Shown piece by piece: positions 7,527-16,361 of a stretch of 64,000 nt of DNA; position 1 is the first letter of the stretch; each line of letters begins with the position of its first letter. Below the pieces are notes generated by a model. That model did no database searches. It saw only the letters and a program-made list of their open reading frames with translations, and had not been told where the DNA came from. Source of the DNA: Burkholderiales bacterium (lineage in GTDB: Bacteria; Pseudomonadota; Gammaproteobacteria; Burkholderiales; Burkholderiaceae_C). Location: NCBI GenBank assembly GCA_017307865.1, contig JAFKGE010000024.1, forward strand, positions 39,083-103,082, written 5' to 3'. Made by a program: the position numbers and the translations under genes.

Positions 7527-8927
7527 TCAATCCCGCGTCACGCGCAACACTTCCTCGCGGCTGGTGATGCCTTGCGCGATCAGGCGCTCGCCGTCCTCGC
7601 GCATCAGCTGCATGCCTTTGGCCAGCGCGGCGCTGCGGATGTCGGCCTCGGCGGCCTGGCCGTGGACTTGGGCGCGGATGGCGTCGTCGACCACCAGCAG
7701 CTCGAACACGCCGGTGCGGCCCTGGTAGCCGGTGTGGCCGCAGGCGTCGCAACCCTTGCCAATGCACGCCGTGCAGTATTTGCGCACCAGCCGCTGCGCC
7801 AGCACGCCCAGCAAGGACGAGGAGAGCAAGAAGGGCTCCACGCCCATGTCGGTCAGGCGCGTGACGGCGCTGGCGGCGTCGTTGGTGTGCAGGGTGGCCA
7901 GCACCAGGTGACCGGTCAGGCTGGCCTGGATGGCGATTTGCGCGGTCTCGATGTCGCGGATCTCGCCGATCATCACGATGTCGGGGTCTTGCCGCAGGAT
8001 GGCACGCAGCGCGCGGGCGAAGCTCAGCTCGATGCGCGGGTTGACCTGGGTCTGGCCGACACCGGGCAGCTCGTACTCGATCGGGTCTTCCACCGTCATG
8101 ATGTTGTTGTGCGCCGCGTCCAGGCGCGCCAGGCTGGCGTACAGCGTGGTGGTCTTGCCGCTGCCGGTGGGGCCGGTGACCAGGACGATGCCGTGCGGCT
8201 GGGCGATCAGATGCTCGAATTTTTGTAGCACATCGCCCTGCATGCCGACCGACTCCAGGCTGATGCGGCTCTCGGATTTGTCGAGCAGGCGCAGCACCGC
8301 GCGCTCGCCGTGCGCGCTGGGAATGGTGGACACCCGCACGTCGATGGCGCGCGTGCCCAGGCGCAGGCTGATGCGCCCGTCCTGCGGCAGGCGCTTTTCG
8401 GCGATGTCCAGGTCGGCCATGATCTTCAGGCGCGAGATCAGCGCCGCGTGCAGCGCGCGGTTGGGCTGCACCACCTCGCGCAGCGCGCCGTCGACGCGAA
8501 AGCGCACGCTGCTGTGGCGCTCGTAGGGCTCGATGTGGATGTCGCTGGCGCCGTCGCGCGCGGCCTGCGTCAGCAGGGCGTTGAGCATGCGGATGATGGG
8601 GGCGTCGTCGGCGGCTTCCAGCAGGTCTTCGACGGCGGGCAGCTCCTGCATGATGCGCGAGAGGTCGGCGTCGCTCTCGACCTCGCTCACCACGGCGGCG
8701 GCGCTGGATTCGGCCTGCGAATAGGCGCTGCTGATGCGCTGCGCCAGCGTGGGCGCGTCGAGTTGCTGCAGCTGCAGCGCCGTGGCGTCGCCGCCGTGCT
8801 GGCGCAGCACCTCGCCCAGGTGGGCGGGCTCGGGCGCGCCGTCGTGCCACAGCGTCAGCTGCCCGCCGTCGTCCTGCAGCAGCAGGCGCGCCGCGCGGGC
8901 AAAGGCATAGGGCAGGGGGTAGCGCAT
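7527..8927 (-). CDS. gspE: Type II secretion assembly ATPase GspE
   Basis: A 466-aa cytoplasmic ATPase powering pseudopilus assembly. The Walker A GPTGSGKTTT lies near residue 250, followed by the Asp box EDPIEYELPG, the Walker B/His-box region (IGEIRDIETAQIA, HLVLATLHTNDA) and a tetracysteine zinc motif (CTACIGKGCDACG). The N-terminal GspL-binding domain is short. Start: the ATG lies 2 bases after the gspD stop, so the two are probably translationally coupled. It is the last gene of the minus-strand gsp operon; no gspF follows. Confidence 0.95.
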   Translation of the reverse strand: MRYPLPYAFARAARLLLQDDGGQLTLWHDGAPEPAHLGEVLRQHGGDATALQLQQLDAPTLAQRISSAYSQAESSAAAVVSEVESDADLSRIMQELPAVEDLLEAADDAPIIRMLNALLTQAARDGASDIHIEPYERHSSVRFRVDGALREVVQPNRALHAALISRLKIMADLDIAEKRLPQDGRISLRLGTRAIDVRVSTIPSAHGERAVLRLLDKSESRISLESVGMQGDVLQKFEHLIAQPHGIVLVTGPTGSGKTTTLYASLARLDAAHNNIMTVEDPIEYELPGVGQTQVNPRIELSFARALRAILRQDPDIVMIGEIRDIETAQIAIQASLTGHLVLATLHTNDAASAVTRLTDMGVEPFLLSSSLLGVLAQRLVRKYCTACIGKGCDACGHTGYQGRTGVFELLVVDDAIRAQVHGQAAEADIRSAALAKGMQLMREDGERLIAQGITSREEVLRVTRD

Positions 8928-8929
8928 GG

Positions 8930-11251
8930 CTACGGCGTGGTGCGCGTCAGGCTGGCGCCGGGATCGCTGGTTTCGCCGCTGGCGGGCATCTGGATCAGCG
9001 GCGGCGGCGGGGCCGGCCGGCTCCAGCCCTGGCCCGCCTGCGTCGGCGCCACGGCCGGCAGCACGGGCGCCTGGTTGATCTGCAGCACGCTGCTGGGCTC
9101 GGGCTGGGTGTGGCTCTGGGCGGCGCGCATCAGGTCGTAGCGGCTGAGCGAGAAGGCCTCGCTGTCCACCGCGTCGCGCACCACCACCGGGCGCAAGAAC
9201 ACCATCAGGTTGCTCTTGGTGATGCTGCGGTTGCGGCTCTTGAACAGGTTGCCCAGCACCGGGATGTCGCCCAGGCCGGGCACCTTGTTCTCGCCCTCGG
9301 TGTATTGGTCTTCCATCAGCCCGCCCAGCACCACGATGGCGCCGTCGTCCACCAGCACGCTGGACTCGATGGCGCGCTTGTTGGTGATGATGCCCTGCGG
9401 CGAGCCGATCGAGGTGGGGTCGACGTCCGAGGCCTCCTGGTAGATCACCATCTTGACGGTGCCGTTCTCGCTGATCTGCGGGCGCACGCGCAGCGTCAGG
9501 CCGACGTCCTTGCGCTCGTAGGTCTGGAACGGGTTGACGGTGCCGCCGCTGGCGCCGGTGTTGGTGAAGCTGCCGGTGACGAAGGGCACGTTGCGGCCGA
9601 CGATGATCTTGGCCTCCTCGTTGTCCAGCGTCAGCAGGGTGGGCGTGGACAGCACGTTGCCGGTGCCCGTGTTCTGCATGAAGTTGGCCAGCGCGCCCAG
9701 CGTGAACAGGCCGTTGACGCGGTGCCCCAGCCCCAGGTTGAGGCCCTGCGGCGGCATGATCAGGTTTTGCGTCGACGGCTTGCCGTTGGCGAACTGGCCG
9801 ATCAGGTTGAGGATGTTGTCGCTGCCGGCGCCGTAGTTGGTGCCGATGATGCCGACGTTGCTGCCGGTGCGGCTGCCCAGCAGGCCCTGCCACTGGATGC
9901 CGAACTCGGCCGCCTTGTCGGCGCGCACCTCGGCGATCAGGCTTTCGATGAACACCTGGGCGCGGCGCTGGTCCAGCTTGTCGATGACGGCGCGCAGCTC
10001 GCGGTACACCGGCTCGGGCGCGCTGATGATGAGCGAGTTGGTGGCCGGGTCGGCCTGGATCTGCCCGCCGGTGGACGGCTGGTTGTTGCCCTCGGCGTCG
10101 ATGCTGGGGCCGCTGGCCAGGCCGTTGCCGGCGTTGGCGCCGGTGGCCATCAGGTTGTTGCCGCCGCTGGGCCGCGGCGACGCGCTGGCGCCGCCGCCGC
10201 CACCGGCGGCCGCGCCGCCCGCGGTGGCGGCGCTTTGGCCCGGCAGCGCGGCCAGGGCGGCGCGCAGGGTCACGGCCAGCTTGGCGGCGTCGGCGTTCTT
10301 CAGGTAGACGACGTGGATGTTGCTGCCGTCACCGGCGGCGCTGCGCGCGGGCGGCTGGTCGAGTTGCTCGATCAGCGAACGCGCCAGCGCCAGCCGCGCC
10401 GGGTTGGCCGCGCGCAGAATGATGGCGTTGCTGCGCGGCTCGGGCAGCACCGCCGTGGGGTAGCCGCCGGCGTCGCCACCGCCGGCGGCGGTGCGCACGG
10501 CGGCGACGGGCTGGCCGGGTGCGGCGCTGGGCGCCAGCGCCGCGCCGCCGCCGGTCTCCAGCAGGCGCGCCACCAGCGGCGCCAGGTCGGAGGCCACGGC
10601 GTGTTTGAGGGGCACCACCTCCACCCCGGTGGCGTGCGCCACGTCCAGCGCGGCGATGATGCGCGCGATGCGCTGCAGGTTGTCGCCGTAGTCGGTGATC
10701 ACCAGCGCGTTGGTGCCGGGGTTGACGTTGATGGTGTTGTTGGGGCTGATCAGCGGGCGCAGCACCGGCACCAGGTTGTTGGCGTTCTCGTGCGTCAGGC
10801 GAAAGATCTGCGTCTGGATCTGCCCGCCGCCCTTGACGGTGCCGGCCGACACGCTGGCGGCCTGCAGCTTGGCCTCGGCCTCGGGCAGCACCAGCGCCAT
10901 GCCGTCGTGCTGCACCAGCGCAAAGCCCTGGATGCGCAGCTGCGCGGCAAACAGGTCCAGCGCCTGCGCGGCCGTCACCGGCACCGTGCTGCTGAGCGTG
11001 ATGGTGCCCTTGACGCGCGGGTCCACCACCACGTTGCGCCCGGTCAGCGTGGCCATGGTGCGCGCCACGGCGTCGATCTCGGCGTCGACGAAGTCCAGCG
11101 TGACGCGGCCGCCCGCGGCGGCCTTGGCGCCTTCGGTGCTGGCCGCCGCGCGGGCAGGCGCCGGGCCGGCGGCGTGCGCGCCCGTGGCCAGCGCCAGCAG
11201 CAGGCCGGCCAGCAGGGGGTGCAGCGAAAATCGAGCGGTGGAGCGGGCCAT
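8930..11251 (-). CDS. gspD: Type II secretion outer-membrane secretin GspD
   Basis: A 773-aa protein with a signal peptide (hydrophobic LLAGLLLALATGAHA), N0 domain (VTLDFVDAEIDAVARTMA), repeated N1-N3 domains (GTNALVITD, PRSNAIILRA, PATNSLIISAPEP) and the secretin core (VPFVTGSFTNTG, QTYERKDVGLTLRVRP, ENKVPGLGDIPVLGNLF, LMVFLRPVVV). A Gly/Ala/Ser-rich loop interrupts the N3 region (about 330-390), and the tail is Pro-rich. I chose ATG 11251; a GTG at 11281 would add 10 residues. It forms the outer-membrane channel. Confidence 0.95.
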   Translation of the reverse strand: MARSTARFSLHPLLAGLLLALATGAHAAGPAPARAAASTEGAKAAAGGRVTLDFVDAEIDAVARTMATLTGRNVVVDPRVKGTITLSSTVPVTAAQALDLFAAQLRIQGFALVQHDGMALVLPEAEAKLQAASVSAGTVKGGGQIQTQIFRLTHENANNLVPVLRPLISPNNTINVNPGTNALVITDYGDNLQRIARIIAALDVAHATGVEVVPLKHAVASDLAPLVARLLETGGGAALAPSAAPGQPVAAVRTAAGGGDAGGYPTAVLPEPRSNAIILRAANPARLALARSLIEQLDQPPARSAAGDGSNIHVVYLKNADAAKLAVTLRAALAALPGQSAATAGGAAAGGGGGASASPRPSGGNNLMATGANAGNGLASGPSIDAEGNNQPSTGGQIQADPATNSLIISAPEPVYRELRAVIDKLDQRRAQVFIESLIAEVRADKAAEFGIQWQGLLGSRTGSNVGIIGTNYGAGSDNILNLIGQFANGKPSTQNLIMPPQGLNLGLGHRVNGLFTLGALANFMQNTGTGNVLSTPTLLTLDNEEAKIIVGRNVPFVTGSFTNTGASGGTVNPFQTYERKDVGLTLRVRPQISENGTVKMVIYQEASDVDPTSIGSPQGIITNKRAIESSVLVDDGAIVVLGGLMEDQYTEGENKVPGLGDIPVLGNLFKSRNRSITKSNLMVFLRPVVVRDAVDSEAFSLSRYDLMRAAQSHTQPEPSSVLQINQAPVLPAVAPTQAGQGWSRPAPPPPLIQMPASGETSDPGASLTRTTP

Positions 11252-11296
11252 GGGCGGGGCGGTTCGGTGAGCAGGGGGCACTGTAGCAAATGGGGT

Positions 11297-12091
11297 CTAG
11301 CTGAACGAGAGGATCGCGCGGTCGCCTTCGCGCCGGCCCAGGATGTTGAGCAGGTTGGCCAGCTGCCCCTGCAGGCCGGGCGCGGCGCTGGCCTCGCCCT
11401 GAAAGCTCAGGCGCTGGCCCACCCAGCGGCCGCTGCCGGACAGGCGCAGGCCGCCGTCCAGCGTCGACAGGTTGACGCCGATGTCGCTGCCGCCGCGCAG
11501 CACCAGCTGGTACGAGCCCATGGGCCGCAGCGTGGACAGGCGCGAGGACAGCGCGCGCGCCGTCAGCGTGGCGCCGCCGTCCAGCTGCAGCCGGCCGGCC
11601 AGCCAGCGGGCCACCAGGCCCTGCGTGACCAGGTCGAGTTCGCCCTCGGGCGCGATGGTGTTGAAGGGCGTGCCCAGGCCCGCCAGCACGGCGGCCGGCC
11701 AGTGCGAGGCGCCGTCGGCCACCTGCAGCTGCACGCCGCCCCAGCGCGGGCTGACGCGCAGCAGCAGGCCGTCGGCGGCCGTGCAGCAGTCCAGCGTCAG
11801 GCGCGCCTGCGCGCCGCTCCAGGTGGGCGCCAGGCGCCAGTGCAACTGGCCGGGCAGGGCGGCGCGGTCGCGGCTGTCGGCGCCGCCGGCCAGCGCCAGC
11901 CGGGCCGAGCCGGCCCACACGCGCCCGCTGGGCTCCAGCAGCTGCAGATGGCCGCTGCTGGCCTGGGCCACGGCGGCGGCCAGCCAGCGCGCCGGCGCGG
12001 CGACGGTGATCGTCAGCAGCAGGCCCAGCACGGCGCCCAGCGCGGCCCAGCGCCAAGCCGTGGCGGCTGCCGGCGCGCGGCGTGGCGTCAC
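11297..12091 (-). CDS. gspN: Type II secretion protein GspN
   Basis: A 264-aa inner-membrane protein with one N-terminal transmembrane segment (about 14-34, ALGAVLGLLLTITVAAPARW) and a periplasmic beta-rich domain typical of GspN (GRVWAGSARLAL, GELDLVTQGL, LRPMGSYQLVLRG). GspN is an accessory subunit found in a subset of type II systems. The start is a GTG at 12091 with no strong ribosome site. It lies between gspM and gspD in the usual order. Confidence 0.85.
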   Translation of the reverse strand: MTPRRAPAAATAWRWAALGAVLGLLLTITVAAPARWLAAAVAQASSGHLQLLEPSGRVWAGSARLALAGGADSRDRAALPGQLHWRLAPTWSGAQARLTLDCCTAADGLLLRVSPRWGGVQLQVADGASHWPAAVLAGLGTPFNTIAPEGELDLVTQGLVARWLAGRLQLDGGATLTARALSSRLSTLRPMGSYQLVLRGGSDIGVNLSTLDGGLRLSGSGRWVGQRLSFQGEASAAPGLQGQLANLLNILGRREGDRAILSFS

Positions 12092-12152
12092 CGATGAACC
12101 TCCGTGCTTCGCATGGCGGTGCGAGCCCCCTTCGGCGCGGCCGGGCGGGGGC

Positions 12153-12671
12153 TCATGAGGGCAGGCTGAGCGACAGCGTGCCGCTCCAGTGCACGGCGGC
12201 GCCGGGCGCGGCGTCGCCGCTGCGCGTCAGGCGGGCGTCCAGCGGCACGGCGCGCGCGCTGGCGCGCACGTCGGCCAGCCAGTCGGCCAGGTCTTGCGCC
12301 GACGCCTGCGTGAGCGTGACCTGCGCGCGTTCGCCGGCCAGGCTGAGCTGGGCGGTGTTGCCCAGGCGCTGGCGCGTGGCGGTCTCCAGCGCGGCGACGG
12401 CGGTGTCGCGGGCCAGGCGCGGCTGTGCCTTCAGCGCCTCGGCCTCGCGCTGCCAGCGCTGCATCTGCTGGGCCTGGGCCTGCAGTTCGGCGCGCTGGGC
12501 CGGCGCGGCGCGCAGCGTGGCCAGCGCCGGCGCCAGCGCCAGCCACCACAGCAGCGCCAGGCCGAGCACGGCGGCGGCCAGCGCGAGGCCACGGCGCTCG
12601 CGCGGCTGCAGGGCGGCCCAGGCGGCGGCCAGGCGGGCGGCGGGCTGGTCGGGATTTGTGGTGTCGCTCAT
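12153..12671 (-). CDS. gspM: Type II secretion protein GspM
   Basis: A 172-aa bitopic inner-membrane protein. The cytoplasmic start (MSDTTNPDQPAARLAAAWAALQPRERRG) is followed by a transmembrane helix (about 29-50, LALAAAVLGLALLWWLALAPAL), a coiled-coil region (RAELQAQAQQMQRWQREAEAL) and a ferredoxin-like domain. It binds GspL in the assembly platform. The start overlaps the gspL stop in an ATGA. Confidence 0.88.
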   Translation of the reverse strand: MSDTTNPDQPAARLAAAWAALQPRERRGLALAAAVLGLALLWWLALAPALATLRAAPAQRAELQAQAQQMQRWQREAEALKAQPRLARDTAVAALETATRQRLGNTAQLSLAGERAQVTLTQASAQDLADWLADVRASARAVPLDARLTRSGDAAPGAAVHWSGTLSLSLPS

Positions 12672-13885
12672 GGCGCGGCCCCTTCGCGCAGCACGGCGCC
12701 TTGCGCGTCGGTGTCCAGCCGGTAGCCCAGCGGGCGCAGCTGGCGGCGCGCCTGCTCCAGCGCGCTGGCCGACAGCTGCACGCCGCGCACGCGCAGCTCG
12801 CCCGGCGCGTATTCGAAGGCGGTGGGCACGGCGTCGGCGCCCGCGTGCTGCGCCCAGGCGCCCAGCATGGGGCCCAGGTCGCGCGGCGAGGCGGCGCCGG
12901 TGTCGCGCCGCAGGCTGGCCAGCTCGCGTGCCATCTGCACCGGCGCGTCGACCACCACCTTGACCTGCGGGAAGCTCTGCGTCAGCGCGGCGTCGATCTG
13001 CGTGCGGCGCGCGGCCAGCTCGCCGCGGGTCTGCCAGGCGGCGACGTTCAGGCCCACGATCTGCACCAGCAGCAGCAGCCCCAGGCCCCAGCGCGCCGCG
13101 CGCCAGGCGCTCGCGTGCCAGAACGTGCGCCAGGCGGCCCCCGCCTGGCGCGAGGCGCGGGCGGCGCCGGTGCGCGCCAGCTCGCCCTGCGCCAAATCCC
13201 CGCGCGTGGCGCTGGCCTGCAGCAGGCGCTGGGCCGGGGTTTGCAACGTGGGCGGGCGGCCCGCCACCTGCTCGGCCAGGGCGGCCACGGCCGGCTCGGC
13301 CTGCACCTGGGCCGTGGCCAGCGCGTCGCCCCCGCGCGCCTGCAGCAGCGCCAGCGTGCCGGCGCTCCAGGGCAGGGCCTGGGCGCCGCCGTCGGGGCCA
13401 CCGGCGACCAGCAACTGCGCGCGCTCGGGCTCGCCGATGAAGTCGAGCTGCAGCGCGCCCGGCTCGGGACTGCGCTCGGGCACGATGCGCGCCACCGGCC
13501 GGCCGGCGGCGTCCAGCGCCCGCAGGTGCGCGAGCAGCGCCTCGCGCCGACACACGGCGACCCAGGCCGGGCCGCCGGCGCCGGCATCGGGGCCGAGCGC
13601 GAAGTGCAGTTGCTCGGGCTCGTCCAGCAATTGGTCTTCGAGCAGGCCGACCAGGGTGGCACGCAGCCGCGGCGAGCGCGGGCCCACGCCGCGCGGCAGC
13701 TGCACGCGGTGCCAGGACAGCTGCGCGGCGGGCAGCACCGCCACCACCTCGACGCCGCGCCCGGCGGCGGGCAGCAGCTCGGCCGACGCCGTGCCGTGCG
13801 CGCTCAGCTGCTGGCCGTCGGCCGACGTCGCCCAGGCGTAGGGCGAGGCGGGGCCGGGCGGCAGGGCGAGGATCAGCAGGCTCAT
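12668..13885 (-). CDS. gspL: Type II secretion protein GspL
   Basis: A 405-aa protein with a cytoplasmic actin-like domain (about 1-250; LLILALPP, LLEDQLLDEPEQLHFALGP), one transmembrane helix (about 270-290, AARWGLGLLLLVQIVGLNVAAW) and a small periplasmic domain. It couples GspE to the periplasmic machinery. I chose ATG 13885 (MSLLILALPPGPASPYAWA); an upstream in-frame start would add 23 residues of intergenic sequence. The 165 bases before it (13886-14050) hold R1 copy 3 and no gene. Confidence 0.9.
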   Translation of the reverse strand: MSLLILALPPGPASPYAWATSADGQQLSAHGTASAELLPAAGRGVEVVAVLPAAQLSWHRVQLPRGVGPRSPRLRATLVGLLEDQLLDEPEQLHFALGPDAGAGGPAWVAVCRREALLAHLRALDAAGRPVARIVPERSPEPGALQLDFIGEPERAQLLVAGGPDGGAQALPWSAGTLALLQARGGDALATAQVQAEPAVAALAEQVAGRPPTLQTPAQRLLQASATRGDLAQGELARTGAARASRQAGAAWRTFWHASAWRAARWGLGLLLLVQIVGLNVAAWQTRGELAARRTQIDAALTQSFPQVKVVVDAPVQMARELASLRRDTGAASPRDLGPMLGAWAQHAGADAVPTAFEYAPGELRVRGVQLSASALEQARRQLRPLGYRLDTDAQGAVLREGAAP

Positions 13886-13988
13886 GGCGGGATGGTCGAT
13901 TGTAGGGTGGGGGTGGGCTTGGAAGCCCGTCCATGGGCCGTCTGGGTGATGCAAAAATCGGAGCGGCTGGCGCGCATCATCATTGGCA

Positions 13989-14047
13989 TTTGAATGAATT
14001 TGTATTTGAAAGCCAGGATGGACAAGCGCCGACAGCTATTGTTTTTG
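13989..14047 (+). repeat. R1 dispersed repeat, copy 3 (diverged)
   Basis: Between the gspK stop (14051) and gspL, antisense to the operon. The right part GGACAAGCGCCGACAGCTAT matches the family well; the left part is diverged. The shared frame is open (EFVFESQDGQAPTAIVFAV). Confidence 0.6.
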
Positions 14048-14050
14048 CAG

Positions 14051-15097
14051 TCACTGGCCGGCGGCCGGCACCGTCAGGGCGCTGCGTGCGCGCCACAGCG
14101 TGCGCACCTGGCGGCCGCGCACGTCGGTGGCGCGCTGCACCACGGCGACTTCTTCCAGCGCCACGTCGTCCAGCCGCAGGCGACCGCGGATCTCGAAGAA
14201 GCTGGAGTTGACCGAGGTCCAGTCCAGGCTCAGCTGGCCCATGGTCACGCCCAGGTCGGTGGCGGCCTGGCCCGGCGTGGTCAGGCGGTTTTGCGTGCGC
14301 AGGGCGACCAGGCGCTCGGCCTGCGCGCGGTCGAGCTCGGGCACGGCGGCGTAGATCACCTCGGCCGGGGCGGTGTTGAGGTTGACCGGCGTGGCCTGGT
14401 TGCCCGCCAGCGGCAGCACCGTGACGTAGGGGCGCAGCAGCGCCAACGTGCGGGGAGCGAGCCCCAGCCAGGCCAGCTGCTCGAAGCGCGCCGGCAGCAG
14501 GGGTGCGTCGGCGCCGTCCGCCGGCGTGCCGGCCGCTGCCTGCTGGGCCCGCGCCAGCGCGCGCTGCAGGCCGCCCAGCTCCTGGCTGGGCAGGCCCAGT
14601 TGCTCGAACAGGCGGGTGAAGCGCGCCAGCGCGGCCAGCTGCTGCTCGCCATTGCCGGCCACCAGGTTCATCACGTTCAGGCGCGCCTGCAGGTCGCTGA
14701 TCTGGCCCGAGACGAAGGCCTCGCGGTCGACCGCCGCGCTGGCCTCGCCGGCGGCCAGGAAGGTGGACAGGCGCGCCTCGGCCAGCGGCACGGCCCAGGG
14801 CTCGGTCAGGTCGTCGACCAGCTGGTTCTTGCGGCTGTCCTCGTTCAGGTCGCCCTGCAGGATCAGGCGCCCCCAGTCCAGCGCGCCGGTCAGGATCCAG
14901 TCGGACTGCGCGCGCGCGCGCTCGGCGCGCTCCACCTCCACCCCGCGCCACTGGCGCCACAGCGCGCCGGCCGCCAGCGTGGCGACCAGGGCGACGGTGA
15001 TCATGGCCATCAATAGAGCTGCCCCGGATTGGCGACAGGCGATGCGGGCCTCCTCGGAGGGCAGCGCATCCGCAGCAGGGGAGCGTGGGGGCCTCAT
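14051..15097 (-). CDS. gspK: Type II secretion minor pseudopilin GspK
   Basis: A 348-aa large minor pseudopilin. A 25-residue leader ends in CRQSG, followed by the hydrophobic pilin helix AALLMAMITVALVATLAAG; as usual for GspK the +5 Glu is absent. The large globular domain contains NLNTAPAEVIYAAVPELDRA, the helix-hairpin-helix-like part typical of GspK. It caps the pseudopilus tip with GspI and GspJ. The start overlaps the gspJ stop in an ATGA. The leader DNA contains an inverted partner of a repeat found in gspJ. Confidence 0.92.
   Translation of the reverse strand: MRPPRSPAADALPSEEARIACRQSGAALLMAMITVALVATLAAGALWRQWRGVEVERAERARAQSDWILTGALDWGRLILQGDLNEDSRKNQLVDDLTEPWAVPLAEARLSTFLAAGEASAAVDREAFVSGQISDLQARLNVMNLVAGNGEQQLAALARFTRLFEQLGLPSQELGGLQRALARAQQAAAGTPADGADAPLLPARFEQLAWLGLAPRTLALLRPYVTVLPLAGNQATPVNLNTAPAEVIYAAVPELDRAQAERLVALRTQNRLTTPGQAATDLGVTMGQLSLDWTSVNSSFFEIRGRLRLDDVALEEVAVVQRATDVRGRQVRTLWRARSALTVPAAGQ
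15072..15092 (+). repeat. R2 short repeat, arm in the gspK leader
   Basis: GCAGCAGGGGAGCGTGGGGG on the plus strand recurs with one change on the minus strand at 15778-15798, inside the gspJ leader. The pair therefore forms inverted copies that flank gspJ. Confidence 0.6.
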
Positions 15098-15999
15098 GAC
15101 CCACCTCCAAAGTCCAGCCGGACCCAGTCCAGCGTGACCGGCCCCGTCACCGCCTGGCCGGGCGCCAGCACCAGCAGCAGGCGCACGGCGTCGGGCAGGG
15201 CCTGGGCGGCGCCGGGGTCGGGGCTGGACAGGGGGTTGGTCCAGGCGTTGCCGCGAAAGTAGTGCAGCTGCCAGTTCAGTGTGGACGCCACGGCGGCGAC
15301 GCTGGCGTTGGGGTTGCCGGGGTCGGCCGCGGCGCCGGCCTCGGCCCAGCGCGCGGCGGCGTCCCAGGCCGCCTGCCAGGCGCGCAGCGACTGCACCGGC
15401 GCCGACTGCCAGCGCAGCCACTGGCCGTCGTCGGCGCGGCGCGCCCAGGCCACCACGCGCAGGCCGGCGGCGGCGTCGGCGCCGGTGCGGGTGATGCGCA
15501 GCACGCGCCCGTCCCAGGCCAGGCTGCGCTGCGGCGCCGCGGCCGGCGCGGGCGTGGCGCCGGGAGTGACGGTGGGCGCGGGCGTGGCGGTGGGCCAGAT
15601 CATCATGGCGTCCAGGTCGGCGCGCCACTGCGCCAGGCCGGCCTGCAGCGTCAACACCTCGTCGGTGTGGCGCCCGGTGGCCTGCTGCGCGCGCGCCATG
15701 CCGTCGATGCCGCGCCAGGTCAGCGCCGCCATCACGGCCAGGATGGCCAGGGCGACCAGCACTTCGACCAGAGTAAAGCCCCCACGCTCCCCCGCTGCGC
15801 GAGGTCCGCTGGCCTTGCAGGCCGCGGAGCCGACAGAGCCGGCTCCTCTTCGGGCTGTCCAGGCCTGCGCAGGCAGGCCCGGAGCCGCAGCCCTTAGCCC
15901 CGAGGGGGCTCTCGCCCCCTTCGGGCGGCCGTGCGGCGGCGAGACCCGGCCTTCATGCACCGCGGTTGTGCATGACGCGAACGCGGTACGGCGGGACAT
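15094..15999 (-). CDS. gspJ: Type II secretion minor pseudopilin GspJ with an abnormally long leader
   Basis: A 301-aa protein. The prepilin cleavage site is ERGG/FTLVEVLVALAIL, with the required Glu at +5, but it sits after a 74-residue leader instead of the usual 5-15. The ATG at 15999 overlaps the gspI stop (TGATG), and no in-frame ATG, GTG or TTG lies nearer the cleavage site. The leader is Arg/Gly/Ala/Pro-rich and is encoded by GC-rich repeat DNA (about 15778-15960). The mature part looks normal (TWRGIDGMARAQQATGRH). A non-standard nearer start (CTG) is possible. Confidence 0.88.
   Translation of the reverse strand: MSRRTAFASCTTAVHEGRVSPPHGRPKGARAPSGLRAAAPGLPAQAWTARRGAGSVGSAACKASGPRAAGERGGFTLVEVLVALAILAVMAALTWRGIDGMARAQQATGRHTDEVLTLQAGLAQWRADLDAMMIWPTATPAPTVTPGATPAPAAAPQRSLAWDGRVLRITRTGADAAAGLRVVAWARRADDGQWLRWQSAPVQSLRAWQAAWDAAARWAEAGAAADPGNPNASVAAVASTLNWQLHYFRGNAWTNPLSSPDPGAAQALPDAVRLLLVLAPGQAVTGPVTLDWVRLDFGGGS
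15778..15960. repeat. R2 GC-rich repeat region inside the gspJ leader
   Basis: A GC-rich segment with several small palindromes (for example GGCCTGCGCAGGC and CGCCCCCTTCGGGCG) and a 21-base arm (15778-15798) inverted relative to 15072-15092. It is read in frame as residues about 14-74 of GspJ. A related type of sequence occurs at 19640-19705. Confidence 0.5.
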
Positions 16000-16361
16000 C
16001 AATTCCGCCCCACGATGGTCGAGATGCGCAGCACGATCAGGCCGCCCTCGCTCACGGCCGCCTCCACGCGCCGGAAATTCGGGTTGGGCGTGGGCCGCAC
16101 CTGCTGCTGCACCTGGAACGCGCGGCCGCCCTGTTGGCAGGCGCTGCTGCTGTCGCCCACGCCGGGTAGCTGGCGCGCCAGGCGCAGGGCGATGAGCTGG
16201 TTGTCGGCGCAGATGCGCGCCAGCAGCAGCGCGTCCTGGCGCTGGGCGTTGTCGGTCAGCGCGGCGGTGGCCTTCAGGCCGGCCACCAGGGCGATGGCGG
16301 TGATGGCCAGGGCGACCATCACTTCGACCAGGGTAAAACCACGTGCAAGCTGCAGCTTCAT
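15999..16361 (-). CDS. gspI: Type II secretion minor pseudopilin GspI
   Basis: A 120-aa minor pseudopilin: leader MKLQLARG, then FTLVEVMVALAITAIALVAG with Glu at +5, then a short globular domain containing ICADNQLIALRLARQLPGVG. It initiates the tip complex with GspJ and GspK. The start overlaps the gspH stop (ATGA) and the stop overlaps the gspJ start. Its normal 8-residue leader contrasts with that of gspJ. Confidence 0.92.
   Translation of the reverse strand: MKLQLARGFTLVEVMVALAITAIALVAGLKATAALTDNAQRQDALLLARICADNQLIALRLARQLPGVGDSSSACQQGGRAFQVQQQVRPTPNPNFRRVEAAVSEGGLIVLRISTIVGRN

Noticed and set aside
15000..15035. A possible R1 copy (AATAGAGCTGCC) at the start of the gspK helix region
   Set aside because: Only a few bases match and they encode the conserved GspK N-terminal region; the rest of R1 is absent.
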